From the NCBI GenBank assembly GCA_028023455.1, contig JAQFVV010012991.1:42080-106079 (forward strand): a DNA stretch of 64,000 nt, given 5' to 3'. Positions 46,858-58,220 of this stretch are shown piece after piece; the stretch's first letter is position 1; every line of letters starts with the position of its first letter. The position numbers were made by a program, and so were the translations under genes. The notes beneath the pieces were generated by a model that was not told the DNA's origin, did not search any database, and worked only from the letters and a program-made list of their open reading frames with translations. The DNA comes from Epiperipatus broadwayi. Its lineage: Eukaryota; Onychophora; Udeonychophora; Euonychophora; Peripatidae.

Positions 46858-47949
46858 TAATAAACAAATAATAAAATAAATTATGAATGAGAGTAAAACA
46901 TTTTCTCCTCACTCTTAAAATTGAAATATGCACTAATCTCACTAATTGTAAACACATATTAAGTGGAGAATAGAAGCAAAATATTAATTCCCACATATTA
47001 ATATAACACTAAATATTATTCCCGGAAATATACAATGGAATAAATAAATTTAAAAAACCATTTTCAAATATAATTAAAATTAATAATAATAAAAAATATG
47101 AACTGGATTAAGTGAATAAATACAAATACTCTCACTTAGAGATTTGGAACTGTGATTCAACTTCAGAAATTTGTGTTGGCTTTTGAAATTTGTAGGTTAG
47201 TATGAATTCTTTATGTGTAGACAGGATCTTTACTATTCAGTACAGAATATTAACCATTCCATTCCAATATGTTGCCATGAGTCTAGTACATGATACCAGA
47301 AGTGCTTGGCAAAATGCTCTGGTTGTCATATTTTATACATGTACAATAATTTGAATATAGTACCTATAGATTGATCAAATTTCTTCTAGTATGCATTCCT
47401 GTTGAGATGCCTCTATGTTGTCTTATTTCTTTTTCTGGCTTTGAGATTGCTTTTTTTTTAATGACAATTTTATTACACTTTCCCTATTATAAATTTGGCA
47501 AGTTGGTGTTTATATTCAAATGGTCACACCATCAAAGAGGAGGAAAAGTTCAACAAATAAAGATGAAACTTTGGAAGGCTATATATTAACAGGACTGACA
47601 CTTCAACTGGTGCAATTAATTGGTGGATGTAATTCTATATTCTAGTGACTATAGAAATATAGCGAAGCTTTTTCATATTGCTTTGGTGCATGATTCAGCC
47701 CCTTCATGTATTAGTAGGATCTTCTTTTTGTGGCAACTATTTATTAAATTACAGATTAGAACTTCTGTAGCTTATTTATGAAAATGGCCTACAGAATTTA
47801 GTAGGGGTCTACTAAATCTTAGAACAACAATTTTCCCAATGTTTGAATCTTACCTCTAAAAACTTTCTCCACTTTTGATGCAACTAAGACTTAACTTTAA
47901 AACCAATCTTTCATAATCACATACTATTTACCAATTTTACAGATTAACT
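46858..47949. other. No gene seen
   Basis: A 72-codon plus frame (47371-47589) lacks recognisable motifs. No repeat family is identified. Confidence 0.5.
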
Positions 47950-48350
47950 AATTGTCATATGATCACCATTTCTTATGCTTGCTCATAACTGTTATTATAA
48001 CAGGCAAAACTCTTCATATAGTAGTGCCACTCAGTGCAAGCCAGAATAATCAATGGATTGAAAATATTATTGTGGTTTCAATTTTATTCTCATAGTTTTG
48101 CAGATAAGTAGAGATAAAAGATTATTGTTGGAGGGTTGCATTAGATCCTAAGATCTAGATACAGTGCTTTCAGATCCAAGGCTCCTCACTGATGAAACCA
48201 CAAGCTAGAAACTAGTCTGGGAATATTGGATAAGTAGGCACTAGATAGGGATTTTATGCACAAGCTTTCTTGCATCTATTGATTACTCTGGCTTGCACTG
48301 AGTTACACTACTGTATGGAGAGTTTTACCTGCTTTATTAACTAGGTGCAT
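47950..48350. repeat. Family B element, inverted
   Basis: A minus end (TCATATGATCACCATTTC to AGAATAATCAATGGATTG, about 47950-48060) joins a plus portion (48061-48350) with ribozyme and GAGAGTTTTACCTG end. Confidence 0.82.
48174..48231 (+). ncRNA. Hammerhead ribozyme, stem II shortened (family B)
   Basis: AUCCAA, UCCUCA, CUGAUGA, AACCACAAGCUA, GAAACUAGUC, UGGGAA, UUGGAU. The core and both stem I segments are good. One base is missing from stem II, weakening it. Confidence 0.65.
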
Positions 48351-48399
48351 ATTTTTCTGTTTATCAGTAAAAGTTTTATTATCTACTTCAGATTTATTT

Positions 48400-48870
48400 G
48401 GCTATGATGATTGGATAAGCTAAATTCTTAAATAACCAACTACAATTTTAGTCACCATAAAAAATAATAATTTGAAATTACCCATGGAAAAAAAGAGATG
48501 AAGTTGAGATATTTTTAACTAAAAATAGATATTTTAATCTTTAATTGGATTTAAAGTTTATTTCTAGAATAAGGATAATCTTTAGTTTAATAAACAATTA
48601 ATAGTAGTCATTAATGGAGTTATCTGAAGTGCATAGTATCTACATTGTGAATGCCAAAAGAAGTTTAGCACTTGTATATCTAAATGTAATAATTTGGTAT
48701 TGATTACATTTTGAACGAATGATGAAGATAAGTGTAAGAGATTGTGACATGAGTCGACTAAAGAGTGCTGATACTATGAAATTCATCATCTTGGGGATCC
48801 TTTATTTTCTCCAGATGTTTGTATTCACATATTTCAAAGAAGTATAGTGAAATAGAAATTTTAAATATAT
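48400..48870 (+). repeat. Family C-related repeat copy
   Basis: Matches 10541-10930: AGATGAAGTTGAG, TTTAATCTTTAATTGGATTTAAAG, and AGTGTAAGAGATTGTGACAT through the ribozyme region to a (TA)n. Confidence 0.7.
48740..48799 (+). pseudogene. Hammerhead-like motif, decayed (family C relative)
   Basis: GUCGA-CUAAAGA-GUGCUGAUACUAU-GAAA-UUCAUCAUC-UUGGGG. G5 is lost and stem II is imperfect. Confidence 0.45.
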
Positions 48871-48889
48871 ATATATATATTTTACTTTC

Positions 48890-49430
48890 CTGTAGGTTTG
48901 TGATGATGTTTTAGTTTTATTTATATATTGGACTATTTCCTTCATCTAATACGAGTATTGAATATCTTTAAAAAAATTTAACTTTATTTAAATATTCCAA
49001 ATACATTCAATTGTTAATGCTAACACATCAAATAGGTTAGTTTATGCATAATAAGAGTATTATTCTTCCCTCTTCTTCAAGTGTTGCTGACCTGACCAGT
49101 GACAGTACTAACATAATAAACTTTGCTAAAAGTGGAGAAATCAGGAGGAACCTCATAGGTAAAGTATATGAAATTTCTAATGGTTGTTACCTTTCGCAGA
49201 ATGTCTCGCTTGATTACAACGTTACCTTAAAATTCAAAAATCTAAGAGTCCAGGTTCGATTCCTATGCTAGTACTGTCACTCGTCAGAATAGTATGCACA
49301 TACCTATTTGATGTGTTATTACTAACAGTTGAATGTATTTGGAATTTTTAAATAAAGTTAACTTTTTTAAAGACATTCAATATTCATATTATATGATGGA
49401 AATAGTCCAATATATAAATAAAATTGATAC
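48890..49430. repeat. S1 unit, inverted pair
   Basis: A minus tail (48900-49115) joins a plus unit with leader AAAAGTGGAGAAATCAGGAGG, CGCTTGATTACAACGTTACC and B box GTCCAGGTTCGATTCC, to AATATAAATAA-like 3' end at about 49430. The 75-codon frame across it is a by-product. Confidence 0.82.
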
Positions 49431-50114
49431 ATATATATGCTTCTAAAGGATTTTATAATTTGTTTGCGTAGCATTATAAAGTTACATTCGTGCGTTTAAA
49501 AATTAGAAAATATTCTAATAAAATCACTATAACGTTTATATTTACATATAAATAAGTTCAACATCTTTATTGATTTTAAAGAATTCTCTCTTGATTTATT
49601 GAATTCCCTCTCTTTTTTCTTTATAGATAGACCTTTTGATTCTGTTTTCTTTATATGAAATTTAAAAAAAAAAAAGATATTTTAACAATTACATATTTTC
49701 AATATATTCGATCAAACTTTGAAAAAATATCTGCCACTAGAGAGATTTGATTTCAAAATAATATATATATATAGCTGATATAATAAAAGTCCACAAATTT
49801 AAATATAAACACTTAAATTTAGGTCAAAATCTCTAGAGAAAAAAATCTTAAATGATTTTTTTTTTTATGATTACATTTTTATTGTCTAAATTTAAAAAGA
49901 GAAGAATGCTAGATAATTTATTTTTAACTCAAAAAACAATTTTGATATATACACACACACACAGTTATTAATAAATATGTTGAAAACTATTAGCTCACAA
50001 AAATGTTTCTGAAGATTTATGGAAAGTATGAGGTTTCTTTTACTATACATTTAAAAACGGGCAATATGTTTGAAAACAATATTACTACATATATTATTAC
50101 ATAATAGAGATGCC
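49431..50114. other. No gene seen
   Basis: AT-rich, short TA and CA runs, no recognised feature. Confidence 0.5.
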
Positions 50115-50530
50115 TGCTTATATATGTATTAAATGGATTGTCCTGTATATGAGGGGTCAGATTGACCTTAGGTTAATGTGGGTGTGACAAGAATCTCCGC
50201 CTCAGGGTGGCCTTTGAGCGTGCTATCATCAAATTTTCAATTACATGGATTATGGTTGAAGAGTTAGAGTGTGGAGTGGATTGAAGCCTGTCCATTAAAG
50301 TGTGAAGATTGGCTATCTTGATATATATCTGAGCACTTATTGCATATATGTGTACAGATAATAATCTGGACCAACTGAAGATTGCTGGTTTAGCATGAAA
50401 TTCTTATATTGGTGATTATTTATCTTTTCGACATATATGTGTTCAAGGGTATCAGTGTTATGAGATACAGTGGAGAATGGGAGGTCTTATGAAAGTTTGT
50501 GCTCATATACCCTATATATTATATATAAGG
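50115..50530 (+). repeat. Family C hammerhead element, most complete copy
   Basis: Plus orientation. The upstream region (mirrored at 22.4-22.76 kb) is followed by GAAGCCTGTCCATTAAAG, the ribozyme (50361-50419), then TATCAGTGTTATGAGATACAG (A-box-like position) and GTTTGTGCTCATATACCC (decayed B box). Contains no open frame of note. Confidence 0.78.
50361..50419 (+). ncRNA. Hammerhead ribozyme, type I (family C)
   Basis: Outer stem I AUAAUC/GAUUAU is perfect. Inner stem I CCAA/UUGG is perfect. The core is CUGAAGA (position 7 is A), stem II UGCUG-GUU-UAGCA with a U-U closing mismatch, GAAA. Short stem III AU/AU and an AUA triplet. Predicted cut between 50408 and 50409. Confidence 0.77.
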
Positions 50531-50644
50531 AAGTAAAATATTATTAATTCAGAATCATTAATTTAATACCATTTTCGCATTTATTAATTTTTTAGATTTC
50601 AAGAATCGATTTTAAGATCCAGACTTAATAATGTATAAATGTTC

Positions 50645-50774
50645 ACTTCTTTCATTTTATTTCTCATGTGTCATAGCATCAGCCGGGAAGCTAAACCGCT
50701 AACCCAACAACTGTTTGTAAAGCAGCTGTCAGTGACCTCTCAACCACCAATGCTTGACTTCTTTCATTTTATTT
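50645..50774 (-). mobile_element. S2 SINE with 18-bp TSD
   Basis: ACTTCTTTCATTTTATTT occurs at 50645-50662 and 50757-50774, flanking the minus-strand tRNA-like body (GGTGGTTGAGAGGTCACTGA, CAGCTGCTTTACAAACAG, GGTTTAGCTTCCCGGCTGATG). The perfect duplication shows a LINE-type insertion. Confidence 0.95.
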
Positions 50775-51055
50775 GTAAATGTGTATCTCAATCAATTTAC
50801 TGTTAAAAGGGTTAAATATTATCTTCAAAATTTTGTTTTTTGGGGGTAATAATTTTGAAAAACTGATATTTAGATTAATGGTACTCTATTTACTAAACCA
50901 TTTCTTATCCTGCTACAATTTCTAAGCTCAAGGGTCATACTTTCCTTCATCTTATTTATTATGGAAAAAATTATGTCGTTTTAAAAACTTGGCACATAAT
51001 TAATTCTAAGAATTCTATAAATATAAAAGCCAATGGCATTCCTCTCAACAAACAC

Positions 51056-51300
51056 TAACTGTTGGGTCAATTTACATATGCAAATATGCTAATATATATG
51101 GTAGTCCACAACTAGTTTAGTGTATGTTCATATGCATGAAGATAAGCTAATGTCTTTTCTAATGTTCATTATAGTCATGCTTTGACAAAGATACACTGTA
51201 TCAAAAGTCTGACTCAGCAAAGTAACAAAGATTGTTTTTTACCAAAGATTTATTATTATAGTAGTCGATGGGTGTCTACATACTCTGGTAAAAAATAATA
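51056..51300 (+). repeat. Repeat G, copy 2
   Basis: Counterpart of 28370-28620. A family B terminal scrap (CACTACTGTATGGAGAGTTTT) follows at 51307-51327. Confidence 0.75.
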
Positions 51301-51419
51301 TGTCATCACTACTGTATGGAGAGTTTTTTCTGTTTAATAATGTGTTATATAACAGAATATGATTATAATCCTAAATATTACCCATTCAAGCAATAATCAA
51401 AGTTATTTACATGATGTTG

Positions 51420-51530
51420 TTATTTATATGCATGTTGTTAAAAGGAGGTTGCCTTGACAACAGTTTGAAATTGTTGATTGTTATTGATATTGCAATTGTC
51501 TAATGTTGGCTGAATTTTAATGATATATAC
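51420..51530 (+). repeat. Family D fragment
   Basis: GTTAAAAGGAGGTTGCCTTGACAACAGTTTGA followed by TTGATTGTTATTGATATTG matches the 2.4-2.9 kb units. Confidence 0.75.
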
Positions 51531-51534
51531 ACAT

Positions 51535-51910
51535 ATAAATTCTAATATTATTATGGATAAATGATGAATTCATAGTATTATTTGTGGGAGTTTCCATATA
51601 ATAAAAATATAATAGATAAATGTAAGAAAGGAAGAACACATTTTGGCAGTTAGAGAAAAATCTAATTCATCTGCCATTTATTCACACATTAAATTAATAA
51701 CCATAACATCAATTTTAATAGAACACATATTCTGTAAAAAATGGAAAAATATGACCAGAGACTGCTAAAAGAAGCTATAGAGATTTCTAAAAGGCCTAAG
51801 AGCATAAATGAAAAGGATGAATTAAAGAAAATTACCAATATTTGGAAAAAGCTATTGGAGGATACAATAATTTTTAAACCTTCTCAGCCAATACAATGTG
51901 AGAATGGAAG
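51535..51910 (+). pseudogene. Penelope-like GIY-YIG C-terminal fragment
   Basis: Plus frame: NHNINFNRTHIL then EKYDQRLLKEAIEISKRPKS and INEKDELKKITNIWKKLLED. It is closely similar to RLLSKAIEIFKRLKSINEK in the minus-strand element at 30.5 kb. The nearby GGGAGTTTCCATATAATAAAA block is also shared with its 3' end at 30.28 kb. Truncated, with stops. Confidence 0.8.
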
Positions 51911-52271
51911 AAAATAGCCATGGATAAAATGATTTTAAATCTCATCACACACATTCTTATGATTTGAGAAAGAGGAAAGTCTGAGGAGAGTACTTGTTAT
52001 TGCACTGAAACATCAACTATTTATCTATCATACTTTTATTATATGGAAGCTCCTGGAAAAAAAAAAATATTGGCTTTGATTAAAAATAGCATGCTCAATA
52101 TTGCAAAAAGGGAATTTGTTAACAATTGAAAAAAGACCTCTTGATTCTACTTTGTGACCTTAAAAAAGTATAAAGGAAAACTATCTGACCTCCACTTCCA
52201 TATATTCTTCTCATTGCAGTTGTTATTACTATGAGATTATTTATATGATAAACAAAGATAGGCTGTAACCA

Positions 52272-52364
52272 GCATATAGAAAAATAAGGGAGGCAATTTT
52301 AATAAAGAAGATAAATCCAAATATTAATAGAGAAAGTGGTTTAAATACTATCTTAGTATAAAAA
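52272..52364 (+). pseudogene. Penelope-like endonuclease extreme C-terminus
   Basis: A single open frame reads AYRKIREAILIKKINPNINR followed by ESGLNTILV and a stop. The R.I.EA..I......P..NR..G pattern is the usual end of the GIY-YIG domain in Penelope-like and related retroelements. The upstream part is unrecognisable, and 600-700 bp of C-poor sequence follows as a possible 3' UTR. Confidence 0.65.
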
Positions 52365-53040
52365 ATAAATAAAATAAACAGTGAAAACTAATAAGAATTA
52401 AAATAAGTAGTTTGTATAATAGATAATAGAGGAAGCTGTATATAGATTAAAAGAAATTGGAGTATATTATGGGATAGAAAATGGTGGAGTAGAGACAGTT
52501 TAGTAGATATTAAGGTAAGAAATAAAATAAAAATACATATAAGAATTAAAATAATTAAAATAATTTTATAAGGGATAAGTAAATGGAAGAGGCAGAAAAA
52601 AAATATGGGTAAAATGGAATTAAGGAATGGAATAAAATAATTAAATATTAGGATAATAGGTTGAAATGTAAAATAAAGTTAAATTTGTGACTAAAGTAAT
52701 ATGTAAAATAAGATTAAATTATGAATATAGTAATATAATAATATTACATTGAAATTATAAAATTATGGCAAATGAAAAAAGGTGAATAAATATTAGTGTA
52801 ATAATAACTAAGAATAGAAATAAAGGGTAAAGTAGATTTTAAAGTTATATAATAGTAAGTTTTATGAATAAACTTATGGTAATAATTAAGTTGGTAAAAT
52901 TGTAAAAATTTAATAGATATATGTATGAAATATGATTGTATTAATATGTTAAATTTTTTGTAGATCTGACGTAGACTGCTAGGAACAGTCGAAACTGTAA
53001 TAATAATAAATAAATATATTTTGCTTAAAAGTGTTAAAAG
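52365..53040 (+). other. C-depleted possible retroelement 3' UTR
   Basis: From about 52440 to 52920 the plus strand has only about 8 C in 480 bases while G is common, a strong strand skew unlike the surroundings. It ends in a ribozyme-like hairpin at 52970-53005 and an AATAATAATAAATAAATA tail. Confidence 0.5.
52965..53008 (+). pseudogene. Hammerhead-like motif at element 3' end
   Basis: CUGACGUAGACUG-CUAGGAA-CAGUC-GAAAC: stem II GACUG/CAGUC is 5 bp and GAAA is correct, but an extra U splits the CUGANGA core. No clear stem I. Confidence 0.35.
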
Positions 53041-53390
53041 AGTGGAATGTGGTTATTATATGTTATATATAGCAGTAAGGATGAAAAGTTTATTAAAATT
53101 GAGTATATGACCAAAAAACATGTCTTTGTTTCTCAGTTACTGATAACTAAAACATCAGATGAGTAATTTTAAAGATAGAATGACTATATATAATATGGAT
53201 GTTTCTCTTCATTTGTATTCATAATTCAAATTAGCATATGTTTGTTTGGCTGCACAACCAAGTGCTTCTTTCTTCTTTATTACCAAAACATCATGCCTTT
53301 TAGTGAAATTCACCATGGTCACAGTGCACTCAACTTTAGGTTATAAAGAAGAAAAAACATTTTGTTATACAGACAAACAGATGTACATAA
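53041..53390. other. No gene seen
   Basis: AT-rich sequence leading into a LINE relic. An apparent 65-codon frame (53246-53443) is chance sequence running into the LINE. Confidence 0.5.
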
Positions 53391-53665
53391 ATTTAAATAA
53401 ATGTAGTGAAAAAATTAAAAGACTAAAGTGGAGTTGGACCTGACATATTGCTAGAAGAGATGATAATAGATGGGCAATTGAAATTTTAAACTGAATTCCA
53501 AGATATTGTAAAAGACCCAGAAAGAGGCCACATGTGAGATGGATGAATGGATGAAATAAGAAAGTGATCAGGGGTGGTGTGGAAAAGAGAAGCTAAATGT
53601 CAGAGAATATGGATTGAACTTGGAGAAACCTTCAGCCTGCAATGGATTGATAATGATTGATAATA
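53391..53665 (+). pseudogene. LINE RT C-terminal relic
   Basis: EKIKRLKWSWT, HIARRDDNRWAIEILN, IPRYCKRPRKRPHVRWM and IRGGVEKRS, then ENMD.TWRNLQPAMD in shifting frames, followed by a GATAATGATGATGAT-type tail. Same LINE family as the 16.0 kb minus copy. Two stops and frameshifts. Confidence 0.83.
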
Positions 53666-54000
53666 ATGATGATGATATGTGAATGATTTTTATAGACATC
53701 ATGACAGATGTAAATTATAGCCCTTATTTCCAGAAGACTGGGAAATCATCGGCCAAGGTAGCAGTTGGTAGCTGAAGTTAGGGGTGCTAAGAATCCCCAT
53801 GGTTGCAGCAAATTTAGACCAGGTATTCAGTGATGACCTTTTATTTAAGTATCTATAACTACAGACTAAGATTGCATGAATTGAAAGAATTGTTTAATAT
53901 TTAAGTGAGGAATTATCAAACTTATTAAAATTAGAATAAAAAGTGGACACAATTGAGTTAAAAAGTGGACATGACCTTTAGTATAACGGTACAAATATTA
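53666..54000. other. No feature seen
   Basis: Slightly less AT-rich, with no recognised gene or repeat. It could be LINE 5' sequence linked to the following fragment. Confidence 0.4.
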
Positions 54001-54169
54001 GAAACACAAATAAGTAAAAAATGAATGGTTATAGAGATTTGTGGTGCCACCAGACAAAATGACAATGTAAGTAATTCAGACTAAGAGTAAAAAATATCAA
54101 GTGCAGATAATTTAGATTTATGTCTCAAAATTATTAATGATTGTGGGAAAGAAGCAGACAATTTTATAT

Positions 54170-54560
54170 AAATGTCCAAACTGCTATTAGTCAAACTGGA
54201 ACACTATTTTTAAACTGTCATAGAAGACTTCAATGCTAGAATTGGTAGTGTTGTTGATGCAGAAATAAGACAGGGCCCAGACTTGTGGAATTTTCAGAAG
54301 GATAAAGCTGTATAAATTATTTCTTTGAGGTAATGGTATATAGAAATGAACATGGAAGCATTTAAATGAAGATTTACCGAATTTAATTATATTTCAAGCA
54401 ATAGAAAGAATGTCTAGTATTATCATGGTAGAAAAGATGGTCCAAGGGGTACATCTGGTTGTGAATCATGGCAGAGAGATAGGAAATATAAATGAAGAAT
54501 GTGAAGACAGCAAAACAAATAAGTATCAATTCATCTCGGAGGTGCTTAGTGATGAACCAT
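54170..54560 (+). pseudogene. Possible LINE endonuclease (APE) fragment
   Basis: One frame reads EDFNARIGSVVDAEIRQGPD followed by LWNF. The DFNAR.G block is a hallmark of the apurinic-type endonuclease of LINEs. The remainder is too decayed to place further motifs. Confidence 0.6.
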
Positions 54561-54600
54561 TACAATATCAGATCACATGATTTTTACAATATTAAATTCA

Positions 54601-55330
54601 AAATAGGCTATAGTAATATGTTACATCTAATCAGATGCATAAAAAAGCTGAATCATTTGGTTGCCTAATATTAGAAAAAGGTAACCTTAACATTAAAGCC
54701 TAGACTTAATATACCCACCTGGTGCGGATTTGATTTCATTCTATACTTCAGAATTGTAATGTTGTTAATAAATTCAATTTAAGAAGTGACCATCAATTAG
54801 TGAGATATAATAAATAGCTTTTTATGCAAAACTAGAGATTAAACCTATTTTAACAAAATGGTAATAACAGTTGATATGTCTAATCTTTAGAAAACCTCAC
54901 TGAATTTAAATTATAACCAAACCACACACTGGAGACTTAAATCATATTGTATATCTTTACAACAATTCCATTGCAGAAATTTGTTTTATAATATTTATAT
55001 GCTTTTATTTACTTCACTCTGTTTTTAATCTGCTTGTTTGAATCAAATTTTATAATACAATTTTCATCTACTTCCCAATTTTCAATCTAGTTGAAGTTTT
55101 TCTGACATATACGTTTTCAATGACAATATATCTTTTTAGTTTGCAAACAATTTTAGCAAAAATTAATGAAAATTAAAAAATTTTAATTTTATAAGTAACA
55201 GCAATGCTAATGTGTCAAGTAGGACTCCTTATAATTTAAATTGAATGATTTATTGAAAACCGATTTTGATAACTAAGGGTTATATGTATATGTTACCAGC
55301 AAAGTGTGAAAATCAGCATTCTATTTAATG
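54601..55330. other. No gene seen
   Basis: AT-rich, no recognised feature. Confidence 0.5.
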
Positions 55331-55765
55331 CCTAAAATTTTATGCCATGCCAAATATAATGCCTAGAAATTTATGCCATGCCAAATATAATGCCTAGAAT
55401 TTTATGCCATGCCAAATATAATGCCTAGAAATTTATGCCATGCCAAATATAATGCCTAGAATTTTATGCCATGCCAAATATAATGCTTAGAATTTTATGC
55501 CATGCCAAATATAATGCCTAGAATTTTATGCCATGCCAAATATAATGCTTAGAATTTTATGCCATGCCAAATATAATGCCTAGAATTTTATGCCATGCCA
55601 AATATAATGCCTAGAATTTTATGCCATGCCAGCCCTGCCAAATATAATGCTTAGAATTTTATGCCATGGCAAATATAATGCTTAGAATTTTATGCCATGC
55701 CAAATATAATGCCTAGAAATTTATGCCATGCCAAATATAATGCCTAGAATTTTGTGCTATGCCAT
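55331..55765. repeat. 31-bp minisatellite, about 14 copies
   Basis: Unit TATGCCATGCCAAATATAAT plus GCCTAGAATTT, period 31 bp, very homogeneous. CCTAGAAATTT and CTTAGAATTTT variants alternate in parts, hinting at a 62-bp higher-order unit. One copy near 55630 carries an extra AGCCCTGCC-type insertion. Confidence 0.96.
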
Positions 55766-55770
55766 AAATG

Positions 55771-57050
55771 GTAAAGGGTGTCCAAATATAAAACAGACTT
55801 CCACATATTTCCTAGGTATTCTACAAAATGTCATAAGAAAAATCTGCAAAGCATAAAATATTCCCTGTGAGAATGTTTGATGATACGATGATAATTTGAA
55901 TGTTAAGTTTTACATGTTTAACATGTGACTAGTACAACTCATGATTGAAATTATTAGTAAATCTTATGTGAATGTTACAGTTAATTAATAAAGAGTAAAA
56001 ACATAATTATCAAGAAATTACTTACTTTCTTGAAGATTTATACAGCTTAAAATCCTTCACTCTTGATACCTTATTTCCCAAATAATGTAAAAATGCCATT
56101 ATTTCTTTCCTGGCTTATTTAATCTTTATATAAAATTCAGCATTTTATTACTATCTTCCCGTGCTAGTTTGTTATTATTATGTTTTATCTTCAGGGTGCT
56201 TGTCAGTAAGAAATAATAATCAATCTGTGCTTGAAATTAAGAATATGAAACTCAGTCATATCAGAAATTCAACATATAGATAAATGTTTGTTATTTATTA
56301 TAAACGGAAAAAGCTGCATTATTTTGGACAATTTTTTTCATTCTAATATTTTACGATATAGGTTAAATATGAAAAAAATCCCGTAGTTTATATTCTGGAT
56401 TTCTTACATTTTCCCATGAATCTTTTTGATAAAAGGCTTCTTCATAGTTTGCCAAAAAGCTATTTGAAATTCTTTCTAAGGTCTAGATATTCTATAAAAT
56501 GTCTAGTGAAAATATGTAAAAAAAAAAAGTTAAATGAAAATGAAATTTCATACTTTGCCCAAAACCGTCATACATTGTTTAGAATGCTAGGCATTTTATA
56601 CAACACCAGTTTCCCCCACTTTGCCAGTGATGTATAAAATTAAAAAATAAAGAAGGAATAAAAAAAATTAAAGACTTATCCACATAAATGCATTAAAAAG
56701 TAAAAAATGAACTTTTTTTCAGTTTTCATAAATAAAAGCATGGTGTGGTCATGTTTAAAAGTAGAGTTTTGTTCCGTTTTCTATCAATTTCTATGGGTTC
56801 TTCATAGAGAAAGGAATATAGTTTAACAGATTTAATTTGTTATTTTCATTGTTTTGGTATGTCTATGTTTCCAAAAGTATGCCTACTTTTTTATAAATTA
56901 ATTCAAAGAACAACTGGTCTGAGTATGTTTTTTATGATAATTCACAAATCAATCTAAAAAAAATTATTTAAGCATTGCCTATGGTGTAAGACCATGGACA
57001 TTATTTGCAAATTTATTTAAATGATGTAGAATGATGTAGAATCACTAAAT
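55771..57050. other. No gene seen
   Basis: AT-rich. A 73-codon plus frame at 56416-56637 has no recognised motif. Confidence 0.5.
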
Positions 57051-57195
57051 ATCACATTATCACAATTCTTTATGCTTATACAAGCTGTTTATACAGAGAC
57101 AAAACTCTCCATACAATAGCACAACTCAGTGCAAGCCAGAGTAATCAATGGATGCGAGAAGGTTTGTGCCTAAAATCCCCATCTAGTGCCTACTT

Positions 57196-57254
57196 ATTCA
57201 ATATCCCCAAATTAGTTTCTAGCTTGCGGCTTTCATTAGTGAGGAGCCTTGGAT
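57196..57254 (-). pseudogene. Hammerhead ribozyme, G5 changed (family B)
   Basis: CUAAUGA replaces CUGAUGA. Stem II AGC-CGCAA-GCU pairs and GAAA is kept; the AUU triplet and stem I UCCUCA/UGGGGA are present. G5 is essential, so inactive. Confidence 0.65.
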
Positions 57255-57631
57255 TTGAAAGAACTGCAACTAGATCTTGGGATCTAATGTAATCCTCCAA
57301 AAGTCAGCTTTTATATTTTTAGTTAATTTATAAATCTTTTGAGTCCAAAATAAATACCCAATAGTGTTATTAATTAAAGCTCATTTGCTTGTGTAGTCAT
57401 TCATTATCTATACATTTAGGTGTCTTTTGGTTCTTTAATAACCACAGTCACCATAATCCTATTGGGCAAAAGATAGTAAACCATAAACATCACGTGATCA
57501 CTGTTTTTATGCTTACACAGGCTGTTAACACAAAGGCAAAACTCTTCATATAGTAGCACTATACAATGCAAATTAGAGAAATCAATAGATGCAAGAAGGT
57601 TTGTGCATAAAATCCCCATCTAGTGCCTATG

Positions 57632-57675
57632 CATCCAATATCTCCAGACTTGTTCCTAGCTTGTGGCTTTATTGT
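57632..57675 (-). pseudogene. Hammerhead ribozyme, truncated (family B)
   Basis: Only the stem II, GGAACAAGUC and 3' stem I portion remains before the inversion point. Confidence 0.5.
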
Positions 57676-57746
57676 TAACTAAAAAGGCAAAAGGTAACTG
57701 TTGGAGAGTTGCATTAGATCTTAAGATCTAGGTGCACTGTTCTCAG

Positions 57747-57807
57747 ATTCAATGCTCCTCACTGATGAAAGCCACAAGCTAGAAACTAGTCTGTGAATAT
57801 TTTGAAT
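57747..57807 (+). ncRNA. Hammerhead ribozyme, core intact (family B)
   Basis: Outer stem I AUUCAA/UUGAAU (elsewhere AUCCAA/UUGGAU, a compensated pair). Core CUGAUGA, stem II AGC-CACAA-GCU (elsewhere GGC/GCC, also compensated), GAAA, CUAGUC. Inner stem I has two mismatches. Predicted cut between 57791 and 57792. Confidence 0.75.
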
Positions 57808-58161
57808 GAGTAGGCACTAGATGGGGATTTTATGCATAAACATTCTTGCATCCATTGATTACTATGTCTCATACTGAATGATGTCATTGTATGGAGAGTT
57901 TTGTCTTTGTGTTAACAGTGTAGGTAAGCATATATGATATTTAGTAATTTAATACTAATAGGATTATGGTAACTGTGGTTATTAAAGAACTAAAGACACC
58001 AAAATGAGTTTAGGTCTTTATGATTTTACAAGCAAACAAGTTTGAATTCAAAACATTATTGTGTTTTATTTTAGATTCAAAGCTTTATAATTAATTAAAA
58101 AGACAAAAGTGGCTGCTGGGGGGTTGCATTAGATCCTAAGATCTAGATGCAGTGCTCTCAG

Positions 58162-58220
58162 ATCCAAGACTCCTCACTAATGAAATCCACAAGCTAGAAA
58201 CTAATCTGGGGATAGTGAAT
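58162..58220 (+). pseudogene. Hammerhead ribozyme, G5 changed (family B)
   Basis: CUAAUGA core, AAUCCACAAGCUA, GAAACUAAUC, UGGGGA. Inactive by the G5 change. Confidence 0.6.
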
